A stretch of 64,000 nucleotides of DNA from Megalobrama amblycephala (lineage: Eukaryota; Chordata; Actinopteri; Cypriniformes; Xenocyprididae): the NCBI RefSeq assembly GCF_018812025.1, contig NC_063049.1, forward strand, positions 14,899,734-14,963,733. The letters run 5' to 3'. The notes beneath the pieces were generated by a model that saw nothing but the letters and a program-made list of their open reading frames with translations, was not told the DNA's origin and did no database searches. Within the stretch, counting starts at the first letter, position 1, and each line of letters begins with the position of its first letter. Of the stretch, positions 33,948 to 43,909 are shown in pieces. Both the position numbers and the translations under genes were made by a program.

Positions 33948-34391
33948 CTATATTTATATACTTGTGAATATCACCCACGGTGCTCTGTTTTCTTAAAGCC
34001 ACCAGGCCCTTTCATCGCTGCTTGCAGCTTTAATTATAGATGTAATTACATGCTGTGTGGGTGAGAACATTCACCGCAAGGTGCTTCAATCTTTTAAAAT
34101 ATTCTCGTTATTGACACGTTCTTTAAAACCCCTTTCAAACATTCACCCTCATGCAGGAAGGGCGCATAAAAATATACGAAATATTCGAAAGAACAAGACA
34201 AATCAACTCAAAATAATCAACTCTAAATGATACAACCAATTAACTCAACATAATGAGACAAATTAAATCAAAACTGTGGTTCTCTGTTACAATACACAAA
34301 TTTATACATAATACATATGTATATATACATGATACATATACAAAATTAACAAAATTACATACATCACATCCAAATCAATTCGCCACCACCG

Positions 34392-34426
<35 letters not shown>

Positions 34427-34427
34427 T
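34392..34427. repeat. (ATA)n microsatellite, 12 units
   Basis: Uninterrupted ATA repeat. Confidence 0.95.
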
Positions 34428-34740
34428 TCAAATACACTTCATACCTGTTAAGCACCAGTATTACACCTTGGCCGCTCTGGTTACCGGGGTTCTCGAGAGC
34501 GCTCATTTACAGAGATTAATTATAGATGTAATTGCATGCAGGTATTAATAATATAAGTACAATGTAAAAACATGTATGTATAATAAGTGCATTGTATAAA
34601 ATGATTACTTTAACTGTTAGTACATATTAGTTAAAGTGGGACCCACAGAAAAGTAAGATAAAAAAATTGTTATAAAAATAGTTGCTAACAGATACCACAA
34701 ATACACCATTTTGTTTCTCTGTGATGTTAATTTAAAGGGT

Positions 34741-35523
34741 TAGTTCACCCAAAAATGAAAATTCTGTCATTATTAATTACTCACCCTCATGCCTTTCCAC
34801 ACCCGTAAGACCTTCGCTAATCTTTGGAACACAAATTAAGATATTCTGATTAAATCCGATGGCTCAGTGAGGCCTGCATTCACAGCAATGACATTTCCTC
34901 TCTCAAGATCCATAAAGGTACTAAAAACACATTTAAATCGGTTCATGTGAGTACAGTGGTTCAATATTAATATTATAAAGCGACGAGAATATTTTTGGTG
35001 CACCAAAAAAAACAAAATAACGACTTATATAGTGATGGCCGATTGCAAAACACTGCTTCAGGAAGCTTCGGAGCATAAATGAATCAGTGTATCGAATCAG
35101 CGGTTCGGAGCGCCAAAGTCACGAGATTTCAGCAGTTTGGCAGTTTGACACACGATCCGAATCATGATTCGACACGCTGATTCATTATGCTCCGAAGCTT
35201 CCTAAAGCAGTGTTTTGAAATAGGCCATCACTAAATAAATCGTTATTTTGTTTTTTTTGGCGCACCAAAAATATTCTCGTCGCTTTATAATATTAATATT
35301 TATTATATATATTGAACTACTGTACTCACATGAACTGATTTAAATATGTTTTTAGTACCTTTATGGATCTTGAGAGAGGAAGTGTCATTGCTCCCTCACG
35401 GAGCCATCGGATTTCAACTAAAATATCTTAATTTGTGTTCTGAAGATGAACGAAGGTCTTACGGGTGTGGAACGGCATGAGGGTGAGTAATAAATGACAG
35501 AATTTTCATTTTTGGGTGAACTA
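34741..35523. mobile_element. whole-length palindromic MITE, TAGTTCACCCAAAAATG family, copy 1
   Basis: Ends TAGTTCACCCAAAAATGAAA and TTTTCATTTTTGGGTGAACT A. Nearly the whole element is self-complementary: CCATAAAGGTACTAAAAACA, AATATTATAAAGCGACGAGA and CTTCAGGAAGCTTCGGAGCA each recur inverted in the second half. 783 bp. Confidence 0.85.
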
Positions 35524-37130
35524 ACCCTTTAAAAGTAGCCATGCATTCTGACATTTTATACTATTTCACCCTCAGTGGTAAGCAAAGGTTTCATTGGTGA
35601 ACTATCAACAATATCTACATTTAACACATAAGACAAAAACAAAAAACAATCACTTAACCATAAACCAAAAAAGTGTTCTCATTAAAGAATAAGGTTATAT
35701 AAACTCTATAGGTTTTTGTTGAGGGACCAGGGTAATGGTAATGTCCAGTTAGGCCCACAGAAATGCGTCATCACTGAGGTAGTTTATGCGCTGCAGTATT
35801 ATCATGGGTTTTTATCTCTTTGCTATAGGGGGCCTTTATCTGTTTTTATTATCTGGCATCCTTCTGCCCACCTGTGACCTTTTATTTCCTTGAATTATTG
35901 TGTTATTGGCATAGATGTGTTCTTCTGCAAAACAGAGCCAAAACAAAAATCTGATTAGGTAGTGGCATTTCAAATTATTATTTTATATGATTATGCATTT
36001 TTAAATAAATACTGTGGGGGTTTTTTTTCACTGTGTTCTTTTCCTGTTTTGCCTGCCTTAGAAGCCATTTACTCAACACCATTTTCAACTAAAAACGGAA
36101 AACTTATGAATTTTAGCTATTCATTTACACAACAACAGCGTTTTGGGGGTGTGAATACTTTTGAAAATGTGTTTCAAAGTGAATGTTTTTGAAAATGATA
36201 CCATTATCATCTCCGTGTAAACAAAAAAAAACACAAATCTCTGAAACATTGATGGCATGTACATGCATATTACGTGTTTAGTCTATAAGCATGCGTGTTT
36301 GGCGCGAGTGCTCTGTAAAAGATTGTGTATGTGCGCAGGCGCATAGTCTTTCTTTACAAAGTCACATCGCCAACTACTGACCTGGCATGCATAATGCAGC
36401 GTTTTTAGTCATTTCCACATATCCTTGTAAATGGGGATCTTTTTGATAACGTTGTCATCTGTACAAAGAAAAAACTTTTCAATTTTTAGTACATTGTTGT
36501 CATGTAAATGTACCCTTAGTTCTCTAGTTAGTTTCCTTGGTTGTTAATCAGTTCCCACAACTGTTCTGTTTATCTTTAATTTTACTCCCCATGTATTTAA
36601 GCCCTGTGTTTTGTTCAGTTCTTTGTCCAGTATAATAAATGTTAATGTGATTGCAAGTTATTCTCCTGCGATCTCCTGAGTTTTGTTTTTAATTTATTAA
36701 AGACTGTTTTTGTTTCTCCACTCAGACAGAGGGGTTTTGGATTACAATCATACAAATATATAATGTGAATTCAGCTGTTACATGAAACATGGCCTTAATT
36801 GAATCACCGCAAAAACTTTGTGCGACCTACCGCTGTGATGTCTCATGCAGACTGGGAAGCAGCAAAGTGCGTCAACACCCCAAGTCAGCATGGCGGCAGG
36901 AAACCCCAAATATGGTCATGGCAAGTGGAATCACAAAATAATTGTCTAAATACATAACTGCTACATTCGCACATACATAAGTTCTTGCATAATTTTTTTC
37001 GTTAATTCTTAGTTTTTGCCTTGATAATAGAAAATATGAGCTAGGCATCATGTATGACAGTCAAAAATGAGATATGAGCTACAAAATGACCAGATCCTGC
37101 CATTAGCTATATAGAAGACATATCTTGTAT
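35524..37130. other. intergenic stretch, nothing recognised
   Basis: Read on both strands; no exon with matching splice sites and no structural repeat was found. Confidence 0.45.
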
Positions 37131-37405
37131 GTATAGGGCATATATATGGATATGAAGAAGCAATACAGGAGACCTATATTTCCTGTATATGCACATATAT
37201 GCACCTCAATTTTGCCTATATGTGGCATATATACACATATATGCAGTATATATACGCATATATGCAGCATATATATAGCATATATGCAGTATATATGCGC
37301 ATATATGCAGCATATATATTATCATATATGTGCATATATGCAGCATATATGTACATATACACTGCATATAGGTTTCATATATGCGCATATATCCACATAT
37401 AGGTT
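37131..37405. repeat. alternating purine-pyrimidine minisatellite (CATATATGC words)
   Basis: The core is a succession of CATATATGCRCATATATGCAG-type words, almost entirely strict R-Y alternation and locally palindromic at many centres. Frames are open on both strands because the words lack stops, but the translation (YMQYICAYMQHI) is repeat-driven. Confidence 0.9.
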
Positions 37406-37417
37406 CTTTCCATGTGG

Positions 37418-38764
37418 GAAATTAAGATATTTTAGTTGAAATCCGATGGATCCGTGAGGCCTCCATAGGGAGCAATGACACTTCCTCTCTCAAGATCCAT
37501 AAAGGTACTAAAAACATATTTAAATCGGTTCATGTGAGTAAAGTGGTTCAGTATTAATATTATAAAGCGATGAGAATATTTTTGGTGCGCCAAAAAAACA
37601 AAACAAAATAACGACTTATTTAGTGATGGCCGATTTCAAAACACTGCTTCAGGAAGCTTCGGAGAAGCTTAATGAATCAGTGTGTCGAATCCGCAGTTCG
37701 GAACGCCAAAGTCACGTGATTTCAGCCGTTGGCAGTTTGACACGCGATTCGAATCATGATTCGATACACTGATTCATTTGTGCGCCGAAGCTTCCTGAAG
37801 CAGTGTTTTGAAATCGGCCATCACTAAATAAATCGTTATTTTGTTATTTTGAGCACCAAAAATATTCTCGTCACTTTATAATATTAATATTGAACCACTG
37901 TACTCACATGAACCGATTTAAATATGTTTTTAGTACCTTTATGGATCTTGAGAGAGGCCTCACGGAGCCATCGGATTTCAACTAAAATATCTTAAAGGTC
38001 CCGTTCTTCGTGATCCCATGTTTCAAACTTTAGTTAGTGTGTAATGTTGTTGTTAGAGTATAAATAAAATCTGTAAAATTTTAAAGCTCAAAGTTCAATG
38101 CCAAGCGAGATATTTTATTTAACAGAAGTCGCCTACATCGAACGGCCAGTTTGGACTACATCCCTCTACTTCCTTCTTTAATGACGTCACTAAAACAGTT
38201 TTTTGACTAACCTCCGCCCACAGGAATACACAAGAGTTGCGTTTGTAGAGTGTGTTTGTCGCCATGTCGTCGAAACGCTGTTATTTTCATCCCGCAGTCC
38301 AATCACCGGGTCTGATTCCGGCTCAAATTGATAGGGTAAAATTAAAGACATGTTTACAATAACACTGAGCGCGTGCATCTCCACGTTATGGTAAGAGGCG
38401 TGACCTTTCCGGGCAAGGTTAGCTAAGCTGCTGTCGAATCACAACACAGGAACCGCTGGCACAATCAGAACTCGTTACGTATTTCTGAAGGAGGGACTTC
38501 ATAGAACAAGGAAGTCATCAGCCCGTTTTTATGACAGTGGAAACAGCGGTATACAGATAAGTAAATTATGTGAAAAATACTGTGTTTTTTTACACGCGAA
38601 ACATGAACACGTTATATTGCACACTATAAACACAATCAAAGCTTCAAAAAACCACGAAAAACGGGACCTTTAATTTGTGTTCCGAAGATTAACGAAGGTC
38701 TTACGGGTGTGGAACGACATGAGGGTGAGTAATAAATGACAGAATTTTCATTTTTGGGTGAACT
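37418..38764. mobile_element. palindromic MITE of the TAGTTCACCC family, copy 2, 5'-truncated
   Basis: Shares the interior of the element at 34741-35523 and keeps the right end TTGGGTGAACTA. The left end is replaced by the minisatellite. It is interrupted by another MITE at 37992-38673: TAAAATATCT and TTTGTGTTCCGAAGATTAAC are contiguous in copy 1. Confidence 0.8.
37992..38673. mobile_element. TTAA-flanked MITE nested in a MITE
   Basis: Ends TTAAAGGTCCCGTTCTTCGT and ACGAAAAACGGGACCTTTAA, 682 bp. Insertion into a TTAA inside the older element is proven by comparison with copy 1. Confidence 0.9.
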
Positions 38765-38969
38765 AACCCTTTATGGACCAAATTTCTGGATAGTAGAAGT
38801 TTTGTCATTTTGGAGCATTACCACACTAGTTCACATTGACATTCATTATAATGGAAATAAGGAAAGAAAGATATGGTATAACATGAGGGCGAGTAAGTAA
38901 TGCTTTGAAAACCTTTTAATTTGAACTATGATTAGTATTTTCAGTGATAAATTATAAAATACAATAACA

Positions 38970-39094
38970 CTAACCTGAAGTGCAGCAACACTTTTTTCTA
39001 CATTTGAAGATGAAAATAGTGGCTACAATTAAAATGACTGCAAGTGCTGAGCACACAAGTATTGTGATCAATGCTGTGGCAGGAACGCCGGACT
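38970..39094 (-). CDS. CD2-like gene exon 4: membrane segment and possible stop
   Basis: Acceptor TTTCGTTGTAG. Encodes VPATALITILVCSALAVILI then VATIFIFKCRKKCCCTS. Three adjacent cysteines after the basic anchor could be palmitoylated (inference). Confidence 0.65.
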
Positions 39095-40733
39095 CTACAA
39101 CGAAAGAAAAAGAAAGAAAACAAAATGTTCATGAGCAACAATCTGTATGGTGTATGTAAATATTCAGCATTGTCCAGTACATTGTAGTGTCATATTAACA
39201 ATGCCTACAGGGTGATCAGAAACGACTTGCATAGTTACTGTGAGGCAAAGTATGATAGATACTTCCTCAACATAACCTTGTGCTGTTCTGTTTGTTTTAT
39301 AATAATGTAAAAATTTTATTCAGGCTTTGAAATGAATGAATGAATGAATTAATCAATGAATAAATCAATGTATGAATCAATCAATGATATTGATATGATA
39401 TGAATTTACTACTCATTTTTCATGGGGAAGTGGCATAATGCTTTGCAGTTGCATAATGGCCACTCATTTTAAAAGTCTTTGTTATGTATGTTTAGGTGAA
39501 TGAGCAAAGTGTGGGAAGATTGAATCAACATTTTCTTTCAGAAAAAGGCTTATATGAAGAGTGGTATGTGCCTTTAATTGAATGTTCACGTTAAATGAAG
39601 TGAATGAAAAAGTACCTGATGGTTTCACTGTTGCGGTGTACAGTGTGCTGTTTGGAGGTTCAGTCTTCAAGTCTTCGGCAGAGAAAACAAATGATTATTA
39701 CAAAAACAACAACAAAAAACACATCCCTTACAGAATGCATTGATGATATTGTTATTGACTAGCTTCTGCCAGAGATATTTACTCTACTATCCTATTGTCT
39801 TATTGTCAAGAGAAATGATCTTGAGTTATCCGTAAGATAGAAAACCAAGGTACCATTATGTACTTGAAGAAAAATCTGCTCTATCTGCATCTTATGATCA
39901 TGGAAAATGATGGTGCAAGAGTAATTCCCAGAGTCTTCATCTTTTATATCTTCAATGTGAAGTGTACCATTCTCCATTATTTGCATCCCAGTCCTCTTGC
40001 TGAAAATTTTTGAATGCTGTTGTTTATTTAAATTGATCCTGGCCAGCAGGATGGTTTTGTTGATTGTGTGGTATTTCCATTCAATTGAATTAATTTTCCT
40101 CAATGGAAATTCAGGGAGAGGAAACATTACAGTCTGTCCCTTCGGTATGGATGTGTGTACACCTTTTACAAGAGAAAGGATCAAGTTATTAATTGATTTC
40201 AGTTAAAAGTTCTTAAAAGAAACATTTTTTCTTAGTGTGAAGAACATTTTAATATTCTAAAGAATCTTATTCCACTATAAAGAACCTGCAATGGAAAGTG
40301 GATGTTTTTCATTGACCACAGATGCCAGTAAAGAACCTTTTTTAACCATTTTAAGAAAGTAGAAAAGCAACTCTGTAACTTCATCTCTGTAGTCAAATGT
40401 TCCCCTGAAACACTGTTGATCCTAAATAATGTGTGAAATACATCTTCTTTGACCTATGAAGATTGTTGATTTCTATGAAAAACAGCATATCATCACCTTT
40501 AGTACTACTGAACAGCATCCTATTTTAGAAGAAAAAATAATAAATTGCGCTCTGAATAAAGATTATGAGATACATGCAGCAATTGTTTCATTAAACAGTG
40601 AGACAGGCTGTCATAAAACAATATTTAATGTTTAACCATAACCCAACTTAAAAATAATATACATAAGAGTGTAACTCTCACCCAAAGTAAACTGCAAGAG
40701 AGTAAAGAAGATGATGCACTGATAATTTTTCAT
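38970..40733 (-). CDS. single V-type Ig domain membrane protein, CD2/SLAM-like
   Basis: CDS exons (transcript order) 40733-40682, 40162-39854, 39672-39616 and 39094-38970, all joined in phase 1, give 180 aa. Signal peptide 1-17 (MKNYQCIIFFTLLQFTL), one V-type domain 18-120, a Ser/Thr/Pro stalk 121-139, membrane helix about 147-169 and a tail KCRKKCCCTSG. The domain reads IEWKYHTINKTILLARINLN and MENGTLHIEDIKDEDSGNYS C. The C-C' strand pattern, the NGTL.I.....DSG.Y.C block, and the absence of a B-strand cysteine (GQTVMFPLPEF) are features of CD2/CD48/SLAM-type V domains. There is no second, C2 domain, which CD2 family members normally have, so the ortholog is not named. Last exon: translation runs into TAG two codons after TCA, yet a fair donor (CAG|GTTAGT) overlaps the stop, so a longer spliced tail is possible. 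ATTAAA on the minus strand at 38915-38920 could end a short 3' UTR. The gene is divergent from gcsam at 43884. Confidence 0.65.
39616..39672 (-). CDS. CD2-like gene exon 3: stalk
   Basis: 57 nt, phase 1-1, encodes LKTEPPNSTLYTATVKPS with one NST sequon. Acceptor CTGCCGAAG is weak in pyrimidines; donor GTACTT is modest. The exon keeps the frame, so it may be skipped in some transcripts. Confidence 0.55.
39854..40162 (-). CDS. CD2-like gene exon 2: V-type Ig domain
   Basis: 309 nt, phase 1-1, acceptor TTGTAAAAG, donor GTACCTTG. One cysteine only (residue 100, NYSC). Sequons NKT, NGT and NYS are visible. Confidence 0.75.
40210..40345. mobile_element. fragment of the AAAGAACCTTT repeat family
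   Basis: GTTCTTAAAAGAAACATTTT and AGTAAAGAACCTTTTTTAAC resemble the interior of the complete element at 50621-51098. It lies in intron 1 of the CD2-like gene. Confidence 0.5.
40682..40733 (-). CDS. CD2-like gene exon 1: signal peptide
   Basis: ATG at 40733, donor TTTGG|GTGAGA in phase 1. An upstream in-frame ATG exists at 40817, but it would put a polar stretch before the leader, so the internal ATG is preferred. Confidence 0.65.
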
Positions 40734-41554
40734 CCCCGCTGAAATCCACCATAAAGAAACGTGTCTGACATCAAGGATAAAGTTGCCAAATACTTGCTGT
40801 CTTAGACTGTTCAACAAAAGTTTGCTCTACTTTTATAACATCCTGCTGGCACAAAGAGCTACAAAGTTGAGGTGGTATAGAGTGGGGCAGGGATGACGTA
40901 TTTTTGTAGGCCAAAACCCGGAAACAAGTTCGCATTCGTTTTCAGTGAGTTTTTAAAATAGGGTTAAATGCTTCAAATAAGGTTTATGGTGAACACAAGC
41001 TCAAGATATTTCCACATTTTATTCTACAATATAAAATACATCAGTAATACTCTCCTGTGACTTTTTGAAACTTCGTCTTGTAAAAGGCGGTTGCTAACAA
41101 GTGGCAAAATGAAAAGTTGTTGGGAACATTAAATAACATCTGCTGAACAGGTAAACTCATCTACTCACTAGTCCGATTTCAAAGCCTCATTGTGTTTTTA
41201 ATCTCGCTCTTCAACAAGGAAATGTTTTCAAACAAAGCCTGAAAGAGTTGTCGGAAGCTTAACATTGAAATCATGTGACCAAGGTGTTGTTAGTTTATAG
41301 CCTTTAGCTTTTGACTTCTGTATAAAAGTTGTGTTAATTTGTGAAGATTATCATGATGAACAAAACGTGTAAAAATCATAAGACTTTGTTTGTCACAGAG
41401 TTTATTTACTGCAATAATCCAAAAGCCTGGAAAATGGAAAAATCTTACTGGGTTTTTGTCGAGGGAACCAGGATGATGCTACTATAGCTTCTGGGTTGGC
41501 CTACAAAAATATGTCATTACTAGCACTCATTTACTTGTATACTCCTTTTTTTAG

Positions 41555-42600
41555 GAGCCAAGCACCGAAGGTGTGTAGGCCCCTATTGTATACATTGGCA
41601 TACTTCTTCTTCTTCTTTTTCTTCTTCCGCTATTGAGTCTATGGCAGCCCATAGAACCGCTTGCGGGAAAGTTGTGATACAGATAGAGGACAGCCTGAAC
41701 TGTCACCATACCAAATTTGGAGTCTCTAACTCAATCTCTCTAGCGCCACCAACTGTCCAAATTTGCACTCATGTTTATGATAATAACTTTTGAACCGTAA
41801 GGGCTAGAAACAAAATTCTTTTTCCTCCAACTCCTCCTAGGCTGTTGCTCTGATTTTCATGAAAATTGAACCAGATCATCTTCAGACCATGCCGACAAAA
41901 AGTTATGGTATTCAAGTCAACTTGTTAAACCGTTTTCGAAATTTTATGTACCGCTTGCGAAAATAGATAAGGCTTTATCTCCTCAGCGCTTTATTGTATT
42001 CTGACCAAACTTGGTACATGCCATCACAAGCATGACCTGAGGTTACGTGCTGTGTTTCACCTTCTGGTCAGGAGATATGAAAAATTACTATTTTTGCTTA
42101 TAACTTTTAAACAGTTTGCCCCAAAAATTGTAAAATGCTGTATTTTATGAACGCACTAGCATATCGTTACGAAACTCGGCATGGGTCTTCGGCACCATAC
42201 CCTGACAGTACCCTGACAGTTTTGGGGTAAAAGTTTAAAAATGCTAATAACTTTTGAAAAAAATATCCTATTGTAATGAAACTGGTCATAATGTATCGAA
42301 TAAGTCATGCCGAGAACATAGATACAAATTTTTCCATAATCGGCCAAACTTCCTATCTGCCATTTTGTTTTTCTTTAAAAAAACGTAATTTTTCTAAATC
42401 GTCCTAGACTGTTTGTCCATTTTTCACCAAAATTGAATTGTATCATCTTCAGATCATGCCAGCACAAAGTTACGGTTTTCATTAGATGATTTTCAATAGA
42501 TGAAACCGTTTTCAAATACCGCAGCAACAAAGTTAAGGCATGGTGACAAAATGACTCTTGAGGCTGTACCTTTACAATGCTTTGACATTGACATCAAACT
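41555..42600. mobile_element. GAGCCAAGCACCGAAGG-family fish repeat
   Basis: Starts AGGAGCCAAGCACCGAAGGT with CTTCTTCTTCTTTTTCTTCT and contains CTAGCGCCACCAACTGTCCA, ACCAGATCATCTTCAGACCA and similar phrases repeated with variation, a style of dispersed repeat I associate with teleost genomes. No ORF. It fills part of the interval between the divergent genes B and C. Confidence 0.5.
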
Positions 42601-43252
42601 TTGCATGTGTCAATGTCACCTCACTCTGACCACAACACATAGTGATATACAATTAAATCATTAATGATCTTAAAAAATGATCTTAATAGGGCTTTAATTA
42701 TTCATTTCAACAGTTGGTCTGATGCGCCCAGCCATGTTGGCATGACTTATCATGCCTTCTTTTTGCTTGGCTCCTTATTGGCTGTTTGCATCTATTGTAT
42801 ATTTTTAACTTTGAGTGTTTTCATACTGACCCCTACAGGGCTAAGGATGACAGTGCAAAGAAAGCGCCTCACACTGCTTATCTGATGGAATCTCATGCTT
42901 ATCACAAAATCGAAAAAAAAAAAAAAAAAAAGCATTTTATGTTCTTCATTGAGCTTAAAGCATAAACGTATAGGTGGATTGCAAAAGAAAGCCAATGATA
43001 TTTATAAATAATAATGCAAAGTAGTTCATGTTAGAGAGTATTATCTACCTTGTGGTCTCAAAGGAAATGCTTAACTTCCTGTGCCTAACAAGCATCAACT
43101 GTCAGAAACCAAAAACCAAACAAAAATCATATCTTATATCTTTGAACACACTTTGAGGATGTAATGTTTTTCATGGTGGAACTATAATAGCTATTAATTT
43201 AAAGACACTATGAATAATTGTGTTGTTAGCATTTTATACATTGACAGACAGG

Positions 43253-43255
<3 letters not shown>

Positions 43256-43329
<74 letters not shown>
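43256..43329. repeat. (TA)n microsatellite, about 37 units
   Basis: Uninterrupted TA run upstream of gcsam exon 1. Confidence 0.95.
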
Positions 43330-43333
<4 letters not shown>

Positions 43334-43883
43334 GAGGAATCAACAACAATTCATAGATAGTTTTGGGGAACTTGTTTTCCAACTACTCACCTAAATGAAA
43401 AAATACATCAGACACTGTATTGCTTGTTTTTCCTGGTGACAGCTATTTGCATACATGTGTCATATGGAAGATTAGTGAAAATAATTGAATAGCAGATGAG
43501 TCACAGAAGAGTTGTCGTGGAATAGCAAATAACACACACATAAAACTGATATGAGATAGCAGAAATACCACTAATAGAGGTGTAAAAGTGCACACATGAA
43601 AATGAGTGTGTCTTCATGACATGCACTCAGAGGCAAATGAAAACCACAAAACACAGGAAATACAAACGAAATACAAGCAGGCTGTTTGACCGCTTTACAC
43701 TGAATCACTCTCTTCATCCCTCTCTTGTTTTACTACATCTGTCCTCTCACAACTTATTCTCTCTGATTGGGGTGGAAACTCTGGTTTCAGACTACACTGG
43801 CAATTTCGGCAGTCTGCAATTTGTGGTTGTAGCTTCAGTTTTTATACTGCGGCAAAACAAACCACACTGAGCTTGTTGGAACT

Positions 43884-43909
43884 ATGGGAAATTTAAGCTG
43901 CAAGCGAAG
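43884..43909 (+). CDS. gcsam: gcsam exon 1: myristoylation start
   Basis: ATGGGAAATTTAAGC... ends in phase 2 at CGAAG|GTAGGA. Tiny (26 nt), but the MGN start and the reading into RKKKH support it. Confidence 0.65.

Larger units (their letters stand above)
31921..34034. mobile_element. GGGCCCGAACACC-family fish repeat, inserted in a MITE and itself invaded
   Basis: AGGGCCCGAACACCAATGTG begins it and GGCCCTTTCATCGCTGCTTG CAGCTT ends it, flanked by TAATT on both sides. The middle has the run 'GCGCCACCAGCTGGTAGCAGG'-type text of widespread fish repeats. The gag-bearing LTR element (32570-33947) interrupts it. Confidence 0.6.
31729..34645. mobile_element. TATATTAAGTGGCC-family MITE split by nested insertions
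   Basis: The left part (TAACTACGTACTTATA, GCAAAACACTGTTATTGAGG, GGTTAAGTTGTAAGGGATGG up to GTGTAATT at 31920) and the right part (ATAGATGTAATTACATGC at 34035; AATGTAAAAACATGTATGTA to GTTAAAGTGGGACCCAC near 34645) rebuild one copy of the element seen whole at 51136-51500. About 2.6 kb of other elements is inserted. Confidence 0.65.

Noticed and set aside
37146..37439. Open frames on both strands in the CATATATGC minisatellite
   Set aside because: Low-complexity translation (YMQYICAYMQ) on both strands with no splice or start context; repeat artefact.
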